Source: Methanobacterium aggregans (GTDB lineage: Archaea > Methanobacteriota > Methanobacteria > Methanobacteriales > Methanobacteriaceae). From it: a stretch of DNA of 64,000 nucleotides. A program made the translations under genes and the position numbers. A model generated the notes under the pieces. The model worked only from the letters and a program-made list of their open reading frames with translations, was not told the DNA's origin and ran no database searches. Every line of letters starts with the position of its first letter. Within the stretch, counting starts at the first letter, position 1. Positions 1 to 6,857 of this stretch are shown here, piece by piece. Location of the stretch: the NCBI RefSeq assembly GCF_017874455.1, contig NZ_JAGGLN010000005.1, positions 1-64,000 of the forward strand, written 5' to 3'.

Positions 1-79
1 CCCAGAAGTGAAGTCCTCCTGCGTTTTTGATTGTACTGTAGACGGGAGTCTATGGGAACTCTTTAACGCTGCCGGCCAT
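1..79 (+). rRNA. rrf: 5S ribosomal RNA, 3' part (truncated by window edge)
   Basis: The first 79 bases match the 3' two thirds of an archaeal 5S rRNA. A CCCAGAAGTGAAG segment corresponds to the conserved loop B/helix III region, followed by GGGAGTCTATGGGAACTC and a terminal GCCGGCCAT that would close helix I. The 5' part lies outside the window. It is followed by T-rich, AT-rich DNA with no tRNA or protein gene before the riboswitch. The end is placed by the helix I sequence and could be off by a few bases. Confidence 0.85.
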
Positions 80-314
80 ACCCTTTAAAATTATAAGAAA
101 TTCAGAAGTTCTATTTTTTATTTAAATTTTAGTTTCTACGCTATTATTTTGCTATTTAATACATTACCAGATTAGAGTTTTAGATTGAATTAACCTTTTT
201 TTGAACTAATTACTCCTTGAAATTCGTTTTTTATTATTTTTAACCAAAAACTTTAAAAATTATAATGAATAAACAAGCATAATATTGTTTGAATTAATAA
301 TTCAATTAACCTTT

Positions 315-400
315 CAGGCGATGGGGTTCGCCTTTAACTGCGACAACGCTGATGACTCCTGGTATCAAAATTAAAAAAAACTGATAATCAGGAGGAATAA
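315..400 (+). promoter_or_regulatory. Fluoride (crcB-type) riboswitch with Shine-Dalgarno-sequestering hairpin
   Basis: Positions 318-362 match the fluoride riboswitch consensus: GGCGATGG, then GTTCGCC, AACTGC, GCTGATGA and CTCCTGG. The ligand-bound P1 helix can form between GGGGT (323-327) and ACTCC (355-359). Alternatively CTCCTG (356-361) is complementary to CAGGAG (389-394), which holds the ribosome binding site of the next gene. A second block, TATC (363-366) with GATA (383-386), extends that hairpin. The two folds are mutually exclusive, so fluoride binding would free the Shine-Dalgarno sequence. The aptamer match is seen in sequence; the switching mechanism is inferred from the pairing. 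Confidence 0.92.
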
Positions 401-407
401 CTTAAAA

Positions 408-1562
408 ATGTACGCAGATTTTTATCCCTTAGTTTTGGGAATACTTATTTTACTGGCAAGTTTAATATCTCTGAGAACAGGACTTGCAGTTGCAATGATA
501 GAAATAATCTTAGGTGCAATTGCAGGTAATTTAGGTATATTACAGCCAGAAGCATGGATGGTTTACATTGCAAGCTTTGGAGGTATACTGCTAACCTTCC
601 TTGCAGGTACTGAAGTAGATGTGGATCTCATGAAAAGAAAGTTCAAAGAAAGCTTTCTTATAGGTTTTGCATCGTTTTTAGTACCCTTTGTCGGGGTGCT
701 TCTTTTCACATTTTACGGTTTAAGATGGAACGTTCAGGCATCCTTAATAGCTGCCACAGCACTTTCAACAACATCTGTAGCAGTGATATACTCAGTACTG
801 GTTGAAACAGGCCTTTCCAGAACGGAATTAGGTAAACTTCTCATGGCAGCAACTTTCATAACGGACATGTGCACAGCAGTGGCATTGAGTTTACTTTTCA
901 TAAAACCAACTGTTTACACAGTTCTTTTCGTAGTTGTTTCCCTTGGAGTAATAGTTCTTGCAACCAAGTTCTCACAATGGTTCTTCAATAATCCCCACCT
1001 CAAAGATAAGGTGGTTGAACCTGAGATAAAGTACATATTCGTGATACTCTTGATCTTCGTGTACTTTGCAAAGCTTGGAAATGGTCAGGCAGTTTTACCT
1101 GCATTTCTCATGGGGCTTTTAATGTCCAAACATTTCACAGAAACATCCTGCACGAAGATGGTTAACAGAAGACTTCGAACAGTAGCCTATGCAGTAATAA
1201 CACCAGCATTTTTCATAGTTGGTGGTTTAAAAGTATCTGCAGCACTGATAATGGGTGCATTAGGATTATTCGTTATATTCTTTGCCATAAAGATTGTTTC
1301 GAAATTTGCAGGGGTTTACTTCCTTGCAAAAAGATACATACCCAATGGAAGCATGTACACAACCCTGCTCATGAGTACAGGATTAACCTTTGGTACCATA
1401 GCCAGCGTGTTCGGTCTTAACGCAGGATACCTAAACCAGGTTCAGTACTCTGTACTCGTGGGGGTTGTGGTTGCAAGTGCAGTTATACCAACTTTCATAG
1501 CTCAAAAATGGTTCATACCAATCCATTCACAGGATCTCCTGGATTTTGAAAAGAAGTTATGA
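408..1562 (+). CDS. Cation:proton antiporter (CPA2/KefB-like), fluoride-riboswitch controlled
   Basis: This 384-residue polytopic membrane protein has about 12 hydrophobic segments from residue 5 to 370. The layout fits the Na+/H+ exchanger domain of the CPA2 family: GAIAGNLGIL near residue 40, a charged loop (TEVDVDLMKRK) near residue 70, and discontinuous-helix residues such as TALSTTSVAV and ATFITDMCTA. No TrkA-N domain follows, so it is a membrane-only version. The ATG is preceded by AGGAGG eight bases upstream, inside the riboswitch hairpin. Antiporters are one of the known classes of fluoride-riboswitch genes, so a role in fluoride or linked ion stress is likely. The transported ion cannot be read from the sequence. 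Confidence 0.9.
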   Translation: MYADFYPLVLGILILLASLISLRTGLAVAMIEIILGAIAGNLGILQPEAWMVYIASFGGILLTFLAGTEVDVDLMKRKFKESFLIGFASFLVPFVGVLLFTFYGLRWNVQASLIAATALSTTSVAVIYSVLVETGLSRTELGKLLMAATFITDMCTAVALSLLFIKPTVYTVLFVVVSLGVIVLATKFSQWFFNNPHLKDKVVEPEIKYIFVILLIFVYFAKLGNGQAVLPAFLMGLLMSKHFTETSCTKMVNRRLRTVAYAVITPAFFIVGGLKVSAALIMGALGLFVIFFAIKIVSKFAGVYFLAKRYIPNGSMYTTLLMSTGLTFGTIASVFGLNAGYLNQVQYSVLVGVVVASAVIPTFIAQKWFIPIHSQDLLDFEKKL

Positions 1563-1600
1563 TTCAAAATGAAGTACAACTTGTCTGGTGGGATATTTGA

Positions 1601-2398
1601 ATGTTCAGCAAAGAAAAAGCCCTGAAATTCGTTTACAATAGAGAACATCCTGAAGGAGGCTTCACATTATATGAAGGTATTCCTGATACCAAAAACACAT
1701 ATTATGCCTTAAAAACCCTTCAAATAATGGGTAAAAAACCTAAAAATTTGGAAAAAACATTGAAATGGATATCTTACCTTCATAACGGTAGAATGTTTGG
1801 TTTGAAAGGGTTTTTCTACCGGTTGAACATTTTAAAACTGTATGGCATAAAACTGGAAGTGCCTGAGAAGTACAAAATGATTCTTACCATGCGAAATGAG
1901 TTTTCAACCATGGAAGTAGCATTTTTAAATACGGCTGTGCTCAAATTAATGGGTTACCAGAACTTTGAAAATGTGAAAGATTGGGTTCTCCAACAAAAAA
2001 AGGAAGATGGTGGTTTTGGACGTACAACTTCCAATATCATGTCAACGTACTACGCTCTAGAGATATTAAATCTTGTTGATCCAAAGGTCATGGATCAAAT
2101 ATTCCTTGAGGATTTTCTTGAGAAGTTGATTGGTTTCACAGTGAAATGCCAAACATCAGATGGGGGTTTTGCTTACAAACCTGGAACATATCCATCTTAC
2201 ATTGAAGGGGTTTATGCAGGGATAAGAATACACGAGTTACTGGATCGTGAACCTAAAAATCATGAAAGGATTATAGATTTCACCAAAAAACTTCAAAACA
2301 GTGATGGTGGCTTCAGAAGATCCAAATACCTTGGAATTTCAGAGTTAGAATACACCTTTCGGGCGATCTATATCTTAAAAAGTCTTTCTGCACTATAA
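1601..2398 (+). CDS. Prenyltransferase/squalene-oxidase repeat (alpha/alpha toroid) protein
   Basis: A 265-residue soluble protein with repeated motifs of the prenyltransferase/squalene-cyclase alpha-alpha barrel: HPEGGF near residue 17, KKEDGGFG near 135, QTSDGGFAY near 185 and QNSDGGFR near 232. The repeated D/E-GGF signature is typical of Pfam Prenyltrans repeats. It lacks the DCTAE or DDTA-type catalytic motif of cyclases, so enzymatic function is unclear. The start ATG has GGTGGGA about eight bases upstream. It lies 38 bp after the antiporter, on the same strand, so it probably shares the riboswitch-controlled transcript. Why a toroid protein would belong to a fluoride response is not known. 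Confidence 0.8.
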   Translation: MFSKEKALKFVYNREHPEGGFTLYEGIPDTKNTYYALKTLQIMGKKPKNLEKTLKWISYLHNGRMFGLKGFFYRLNILKLYGIKLEVPEKYKMILTMRNEFSTMEVAFLNTAVLKLMGYQNFENVKDWVLQQKKEDGGFGRTTSNIMSTYYALEILNLVDPKVMDQIFLEDFLEKLIGFTVKCQTSDGGFAYKPGTYPSYIEGVYAGIRIHELLDREPKNHERIIDFTKKLQNSDGGFRRSKYLGISELEYTFRAIYILKSLSAL

Positions 2399-2441
2399 AA
2401 ATCATAGAAATTTAATAAAATATTAAAAGGTGGTGTTTTAG

Positions 2442-2549
2442 TTGGACAGTGTAATTGAAGATGTGCATATAAGGAAAATTTTGGACAGCAGGGGTAATGC
2501 AACCATTGAAGAAGATATAACAAGCTCTGTGATGGCAAAGTTCGAATGA
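2442..2549 (+). pseudogene. Enolase N-terminal fragment (35 codons)
   Basis: A short frame starts with TTG at 2442 behind an AGGTGGTG ribosome binding site and ends with TGA at 2547-2549. Its translation begins DSVIEDVHIRKILDSRGNAT, which is the conserved enolase amino terminus (usual form IxxVxxRxILDSRGNPTVE). Similarity stops after about 27 residues, and the remaining few residues do not look like enolase. A full enolase has about 415-430 residues, so more than 90 percent is missing. The conserved Pro after DSRGN is Ala. It sits between the prenyltransferase-repeat gene and pyrophosphatase. Most likely it is a degraded second enolase copy; a translated short peptide cannot be excluded. Confidence 0.75.
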
Positions 2550-2585
2550 ATTAAAGGAATAATTTATGAAATGGAGGAAAAAAAT

Positions 2586-3107
2586 ATGAATCTTTGGAAG
2601 GATATTGCAACAGGTCCAGCAGCACCAGAAGCTGTTTACGCAGTGATTGAGATTCCACGGGGATCCAGGAACAAGTATGAATATGATAAGGAGAAAGAGG
2701 CTTTTATACTTGACAGAGTTCTTTACTCACCTGTCCATTACCCTGCAGAGTATGGTATAATACCAAAAACACTCTGGGATGATGGAGATCCAATGGACAT
2801 CCTTGTACTTATGGATCAACCAACATTTCCAGGTTGTATAATAGAAACACGTCCGGTTGGTGTTATGAAGATGATCGACACCGGTGAAAATGACGACAAG
2901 ATACTAGGTGTTCCTGTTGACGATCCACGGTTTAAAGATGTTTTTGACATTGAAGATCTGCCTGAACATCTTCTGGATGAAATTCAACACTTCTTTGCAG
3001 AGTACAAGAAACTTCAGGGTAAAAAAACGGAAGTTTTAGGTTGGGAAGGTAAAGAAGAAGCATTTGATGCCATAAAACGTTCTATTAAACTCTATGAAGA
3101 TATGTGA
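2586..3107 (+). CDS. ppa: Inorganic pyrophosphatase (class I)
   Basis: This 173-residue protein is a soluble family I pyrophosphatase, hydrolysing PPi to two phosphates in the cytoplasm. It shows EIPRGSRNKYEYD near residue 21, the metal-binding signature DGDPMDILV near 65, and a C-terminal region ending KRSIKLYEDM. An in-frame ATG lies five codons upstream at 2571, but GGAGG at 2573-2577 is well placed for the ATG at 2586, and the protein from there begins MNLWKDI as in other archaeal family members. It lies 36 bp after the enolase fragment in the fluoride locus. Pyrophosphatase is strongly inhibited by fluoride, so extra expression under fluoride would make sense; co-transcription is inferred. 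Confidence 0.95.
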   Translation: MNLWKDIATGPAAPEAVYAVIEIPRGSRNKYEYDKEKEAFILDRVLYSPVHYPAEYGIIPKTLWDDGDPMDILVLMDQPTFPGCIIETRPVGVMKMIDTGENDDKILGVPVDDPRFKDVFDIEDLPEHLLDEIQHFFAEYKKLQGKKTEVLGWEGKEEAFDAIKRSIKLYEDM

Positions 3108-3112
3108 TGCTA

Positions 3113-3146
3113 TTTTTTTTACTTATATAAATTATTTACTTTTTTT
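3113..3146 (+). terminator. Oligo-T terminator after ppa
   Basis: Two T runs, T8 at 3113-3120 and T7 at 3140-3146, lie directly downstream of the pyrophosphatase stop codon. Archaeal intrinsic termination uses such T tracts without a needed hairpin. This would end the fluoride-locus transcript. Confidence 0.5.
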
Positions 3147-3413
3147 AGACCAGAATTCCCCTATCAGCCTTACATTTCAGGTCAATTCACATGATCTGTG
3201 CTAATACAGCTGCTAAAAACATTAAAAAAAAATGGGAAGTTTCAAAGTGATCCATACCAAAAGCAAATTATTATCCTAATTAAAATTAATAATATTAATT
3301 GTAACCTTATGGATGAACTTAAGGTTCTGGAATTAATAATTTTAAAGACAGTATTAAAGTTCCATTTTTTTAAATCTGATGTGTATATCAAATAAAAAAT
3401 ATAAAGTGATTTT

Positions 3414-3749
3414 ATGGTTCAAAAGATGAAAAACAAGAAAAAGAATGATTGGGAAGAGGTTAAAGATCCAGAAGAAGGTATCTGGAGGCCAGAAGCCATA
3501 GGTGATGAAATCATAGGCAAGTACATAGGAAAGGAGCGTGATGTTGGACCCTACAAAAGCACCAAGTACACCCTTGAAACAGATAAAGGGGAAGTGGATA
3601 TATTCGGTTCAACAGTTTTAGACCGTAAATTTGAGGATGTACCTATTGGATACGAAGTTAAGATAGTTTATCAGGGTGAAAAACCCAGTAAGCCACCTAA
3701 AAAACCCTTCAAATTATTCCAGGTATTTAAAAGACCTGCTGAAAGTTGA
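3414..3749 (+). CDS. Small OB-fold-like hypothetical protein
   Basis: A 111-residue basic protein. The first 30 residues are charged and probably flexible (KNKKKNDWEEVKDPEEG). Residues 30-105 have the alternating pattern of a small beta barrel: GDEIIGKYIGKERDVG, KYTLETDKGEVDIFGST, VLDRKF, and IGYEVKIVYQGE. That order resembles OB-fold-like single-strand nucleic-acid-binding proteins often encoded by phages and mobile elements. The similarity is by pattern only. The tail contains a Pro/Lys stretch (KPSKPPKKPFK). The ATG follows a GTGA seven bases upstream. It stands alone between ppa and the structured RNA candidate, with no visible mobile-element genes. Function is not established. Confidence 0.7.
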   Translation: MVQKMKNKKKNDWEEVKDPEEGIWRPEAIGDEIIGKYIGKERDVGPYKSTKYTLETDKGEVDIFGSTVLDRKFEDVPIGYEVKIVYQGEKPSKPPKKPFKLFQVFKRPAES

Positions 3750-3865
3750 GATCCCCTGTAGAAACATGGATCATCAAAAATGGTGGGGTGTTGGGATAAG
3801 ATTATAACCTACAAAATACTATAGTTGAATGTAACATATTTCACTGTCATATCTTTACAGACCAG

Positions 3866-4005
3866 TGCCTACGGTCCTTCCACGAGGTTGGCTGAGCCTT
3901 CGATGAATGGGAGAAACCCAGCGCCGGACAGACTGCCTGCTACGAGGGTTGCTAGGGGAGGGAAGGGTGAGCTACCTATGAACCGGATGAGTTAGTGAGT
4001 GGGCA
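3866..4005 (+). ncRNA. Unidentified structured RNA candidate
   Basis: A sharply GC-rich island in very AT-rich DNA with no long open frame. Four nested helices can be drawn: closing stem 3866-3872 with 3999-4005; CCTTCC (3876-3881) with GGAAGG (3961-3966); hairpin CGAGG (3883-3887) with CTTCG (3898-3902); and TGGG (3908-3911) with CCCA (3917-3920) closing an AGAAA loop. A TATA-like stretch at 3813-3823 would put a transcription start near 3848. T-rich DNA follows. It did not match a tRNA, SRP RNA, RNase P RNA or a riboswitch class I know. The next gene is 330 bp away, so a free-standing RNA is more likely than a leader. Strand is inferred from the promoter. Confidence 0.55.
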
Positions 4006-4185
4006 AAATTCATTTCATATTCAATTTCATATTTTGTAACTCCATTCCTATTTTTAGTTTATTTTAAGGTTTTATTTTAAGCTTTGAATTCATTATATAA
4101 TCAAAAAGCCTATTTAAATTATTATTCATTCCTAAAAATTAATTAAGTGTTTAATTTTATTTTTAATACCAAATAAAGTAGTTTC

Positions 4186-4240
4186 TTCTTTTTAGCTTCT
4201 TTTTAGCTTCTTTTTAGAATTTTTTTAGAATTTTTTATAC
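4186..4240. repeat. 11-bp tandem repeat of phased T tracts
   Basis: About four and a half copies of an 11-bp unit: TTCTTTTTAGC at 4186 and 4197, TTCTTTTTAGA at 4208, a T7 variant at 4219 and a partial copy at 4230. T tracts repeated every 11 bp are in near phase with the DNA helix and should give intrinsic curvature. The last copy runs into a TATA-like TTTTTTATACTT, which is a plausible promoter for the next gene. Confidence 0.75.
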
Positions 4241-4333
4241 TTATCTTCACCCAAATATTTATTACAAATTTACTACATATTATGAATCATCATTTTTGTT
4301 GGATCTTGAAACGTAGGTATTGGGGAAGTGGAC

Positions 4334-4867
4334 ATGTGCAGACAATTTTTTAGGGATAGTAAAAGTATGGTTGTTAAAGATACTGTTGCATTAGCAGAAC
4401 TTGTGGAAAAGATAAATAATGTACTCTTTAAACTCCAGGATGAAATGTTTTCATCCGGAATCAAGATAAAAACTGTGAAATTAACTCTGAAAACCGTATC
4501 AACTGGAGAATTAGGTGCTGAAGCCAAGTTCCAGATCCCTGTACTGGAAGGATTGAAGATCGGTTCACAAATTTCAAAGGAAACATTACAAACCACAGTT
4601 TTGAAGTTTAAGCCTCCAAAACCTCAAGAACCAAAAAAAGGGATTTCTAAAATTTCTTTTGAAGGTATTGAAGAACAGCTTGAAAACAGTATCTTGAGTA
4701 TAGTGGAGGGTGTGAAGGTTGCAACAAAACCAGTACTTGAATTTGATGAAGCATCCACAGAGTTCAACTTCGCTCTTAAAAGCAGTTCTGAAATATCTTT
4801 AGTATTACAAACAGATCTTGAATCTGAACTGAGTAACAACGTAAAAATTGAATTTGAAAAAAATTAA
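4334..4867 (+). CDS. Trypco2-like domain protein
   Basis: A 177-residue protein. Residues about 12-95 follow the Trypco2 (trypsin-co-occurring domain 2) layout: an amphipathic helix (LAELVEKINNVLFKLQ), a strand IKTVKLTLKTVS, a Gly/Ala linker and strand GAEAKFQIPV, then ETLQTTVLKFKPP. A Pro/Lys linker (PPKPQEPKK) leads to a second part with a similar helix-strand order, perhaps a diverged copy. In other organisms Trypco2 marks effector or conflict systems with proteases. No protease or other effector is adjacent here. Starts at GTG 4328 and ATG 4367 are also possible; ATG 4334 has GGGG eight bases upstream. The assignment is by pattern recognition. Confidence 0.65.
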   Translation: MCRQFFRDSKSMVVKDTVALAELVEKINNVLFKLQDEMFSSGIKIKTVKLTLKTVSTGELGAEAKFQIPVLEGLKIGSQISKETLQTTVLKFKPPKPQEPKKGISKISFEGIEEQLENSILSIVEGVKVATKPVLEFDEASTEFNFALKSSSEISLVLQTDLESELSNNVKIEFEKN

Positions 4868-4905
4868 CAAAAAAAGGATAGGTGATGAATAGGGAAAATT
4901 TATCC

Positions 4906-5268
4906 TCAAGTTTTCCCTCTGATCAACCCCCCAATAGCTCCACCGACCCCACAGAGTATCAAAGAATAGATCAGGGATGCAAGAACCATTATTAAGCCTG
5001 TGGCTGCGGCTGTTATGAATCCAGGTACACCCGCAACTATTGTGCCAAATATCAGAAACAGAACAGACAGCACAATTGTTCCAAAGGCACCTGCAACTGC
5101 TGCATTCCATGCACCATTTAAAATACCGTTACCAACCATCAATCCAACAATGAGCCCTGCTATGAACAATCCAAGGTTAGGACCCCAGTATGTATTGATT
5201 GTTCCAAAAAACCAGGAAAGAATAATGGTCAATATAAATCCAACTATCACTGCACTCCATTTCACCAT
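4906..5268 (-). CDS. DUF5518-type small membrane protein
   Basis: A 120-residue, very hydrophobic protein with about four membrane segments and Gly-rich turns (GLFIAGLIVGLMVGNG, ITAAATGLIMVLAS, GVGGAIGGLI). Such Gly-rich four-helix proteins are common in Methanobacteriales and are placed in DUF5518. Function is unknown. The ATG at 5268 has GGAGGT six bases upstream; a TTG two codons earlier is in frame but lies inside that site. It is convergent with the Trypco2-like gene, with only 38 bp between stop codons, and divergent from the PRC-barrel gene. Confidence 0.75.
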   Translation of the reverse strand: MVKWSAVIVGFILTIILSWFFGTINTYWGPNLGLFIAGLIVGLMVGNGILNGAWNAAVAGAFGTIVLSVLFLIFGTIVAGVPGFITAAATGLIMVLASLIYSLILCGVGGAIGGLIRGKT

Positions 5269-5443
5269 GTACAAACCTCCAAGTTCATATTAATTAATAA
5301 TTTTATTCCTATTCCGATATAATATTTTTTAATTCTGAAATCAGTTCACTCTTGGAAGTTAAGAGTTGCGCAAAAGACATAATATGTCACAGAAACATAA
5401 GACTAAAATGGTTACATTGGTATTAGAAATTGGTGGTGTTTTA

Positions 5444-5950
5444 ATGAAGGCAAGCGAGTTTATAGGAAAAATCGTCATAAACAAAAAAGCTGTAGAAGTT
5501 GGTAAAGTTGCTGAGGTAAGTATAGTACTTAAAAAATGCCTGGTTGATAAGGTGGTTATTTCCACAGGTTCAACATTGAGTAAGAAATACTTCGAGGTCA
5601 GTGAAGCTGAAATATCAGGTATTGGAGATTACATGCAGATCGATCTGGATGATATGGAAATTGAGGAGAAAGTAAAATCCGATAAAATAGATAAGCTCAT
5701 AAAACCAGAGTTTCAGTACAAAAAATTCGTGGGCAAAATAGTTGTATCTGAAGATGCAATGGAAGTTGGTAAAATCGAAGATGTGATGATCGAAACTGAG
5801 GGTTGTTTAATAAACCAGCTTATTGTATCAACAGGCCCAGCATTCCGTAAGAAAAGGCTCATGTTATCAAATGAAGATATAAAACACATTGGAGATTATG
5901 TTATCCTCAAAGTACCATCCAATAAAATAACTGAACTTGCGGATCAATAA
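5444..5950 (+). CDS. Tandem PRC-barrel domain protein
   Basis: A 168-residue soluble protein made of two PRC-barrel-like halves. Residues 1-75 contain FIGKIVINKKAVEVGKVAEV and residues about 90-165 contain FVGKIVVSEDAMEVGKIEDV; the parallel wording shows an internal duplication. Each half continues with a STG motif and a short IGDY segment. PRC barrels occur in RimM and photosystem H subunits, and as small free proteins in archaea with unclear roles in RNA processing or assembly. The upstream-extended frame (ATG 5366) has no ribosome binding site; the ATG at 5444 follows GGTGGTG. No operon partner is on the same strand nearby. Confidence 0.8.
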   Translation: MKASEFIGKIVINKKAVEVGKVAEVSIVLKKCLVDKVVISTGSTLSKKYFEVSEAEISGIGDYMQIDLDDMEIEEKVKSDKIDKLIKPEFQYKKFVGKIVVSEDAMEVGKIEDVMIETEGCLINQLIVSTGPAFRKKRLMLSNEDIKHIGDYVILKVPSNKITELADQ

Positions 5951-5993
5951 AAAAAATTTCCAAGGGCAAAGCCAATAAAAACAATTATAATTC

Positions 5994-6002
5994 TTTTTTT
6001 TT
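5994..6002 (+). terminator. Oligo-T terminator after the PRC-barrel gene
   Basis: A run of nine T lies 44 bp downstream of the PRC-barrel stop codon, in the convergent gap before the VOC gene. It fits an archaeal T-tract terminator on the plus strand. Confidence 0.45.
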
Positions 6003-6087
6003 AAATTTTAACTCAAATAATCCTTAAAAAATAAGTTGAACACTAAAACAGGTAAAAATAAAACAATTAAAAGTTTTGACGGAATAT

Positions 6088-6450
6088 TCAAGTTCCAAAC
6101 TCCACATACTCAACCACAGTACCATCAGGGTGTTGGATCCTCATGTTACGACCTGTTGGAACGGATTTTATTTCATCAATGACTCTGGAACCTTCACCCA
6201 GAAGATATTCCTGGAATTCTTCGAGTGAATCAACGAGAATAGTTAAACTGGTCTTTTTAAAATCTTCAATAACTTCAGCAGGACCTGCAATTAGAAGAAC
6301 AGAACCAACACCTGCAAGTTCCAGGTTGTACTCTTTGTACTTGAAGCGAAGGTTACATTCTTCCCCAAAAAGATTCTCATAGAACTCAATGGTCGTTGGG
6401 AGAAGTTCAGGTTCAATGAGGATTCTGGTCATTACTTGGATTGCCTTCAT
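6088..6450 (-). CDS. VOC (glyoxalase/dioxygenase-fold) family protein
   Basis: A protein of about 120 residues with the beta-alpha-beta-beta-beta layout of the vicinal-oxygen-chelate fold: MTRILIEPELLPTTIEFYENLFG at the start, a middle strand LELAGVGSVLLIAG, and a C-terminal RNMRIQHPDGTVVEYVEF typical of the last metal-ligand strand with its Glu. Only one VOC module is present, so a homodimer is expected. The substrate is unknown. The start is uncertain: TTG at 6477, ATG at 6450 and ATG at 6432 are all in frame and none has a strong ribosome binding site; 6450 keeps the usual N-terminal length. Confidence 0.75.
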   Translation of the reverse strand: MKAIQVMTRILIEPELLPTTIEFYENLFGEECNLRFKYKEYNLELAGVGSVLLIAGPAEVIEDFKKTSLTILVDSLEEFQEYLLGEGSRVIDEIKSVPTGRNMRIQHPDGTVVEYVEFGT

Positions 6451-6545
6451 TTGATCGAGTGAATAATTTCTTTTCAAAATTTTTTTTATGGATTACTGAG
6501 AGATTTTTTAAGGATTTTTCCCATTTTATGGACTATTTTTCCAGT

Positions 6546-6701
6546 TTATATTCCTGAGTGAACGTTCAGTTCCTTTAAAATCCTTTTTCTTTCATTTTTA
6601 AGATCCTCTAGGAGTTTGGGATCACAGTTTTCACTCTTTTCAAGGTGTGCTATTGTGTTGGTTACAGCCTCAAGTGTTGTTTCAAGTTGATTAACAGACA
6701 T
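6546..6701 (-). CDS. Small helical hypothetical protein
   Basis: A 51-residue acidic-basic protein, probably two helices or a short coiled coil (LETTLEAVTNTIAHLEK, then PKLLEDLKNERKRILKEL). The ATG at 6701 follows GGAG with about eight bases between, which supports translation; the frame extends nine codons further upstream without such a site. It sits 68 bp upstream of the VOC gene start on the same strand, so the two may be co-transcribed. No family was recognised. Confidence 0.6.
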   Translation of the reverse strand: MSVNQLETTLEAVTNTIAHLEKSENCDPKLLEDLKNERKRILKELNVHSGI

Positions 6702-6857
6702 TTTTGATCTCCTTTTTTTAAAATCCACTTCCTCAACCAGTGATTGATAATTTTTAAGGGATTGAAGTGGATCATTCTGATTTTTTAGTTGTACTTCAAC
6801 ACTATTATATTTATACTGATACCTTTTAAGATGATTTTGTAGGTTGCACCTGATTTC

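Noticed and set aside
3198..3395. 65-codon frame between ppa and the OB-fold-like gene
   Set aside because: It has no ribosome binding site, is rich in Ile, Lys and Asn as expected from random AT-rich DNA, and starts right after a terminator-like T tract.
3866..4005. Assignment of the GC-rich island to RNase P RNA, SRP RNA, cobalamin riboswitch or a tRNA
   Set aside because: Short words (GATGAATGG, GAGAAACCC, GGACAGACTGCC) recall these families, but their order and the surrounding core do not fit, and the length is too short for RNase P or SRP RNA. It is kept only as an unidentified RNA.
4805..5110. Cys-rich minus-strand frame overlapping the DUF5518 gene
   Set aside because: It is a shadow of the DUF5518 gene in another frame, without its own ribosome binding site.
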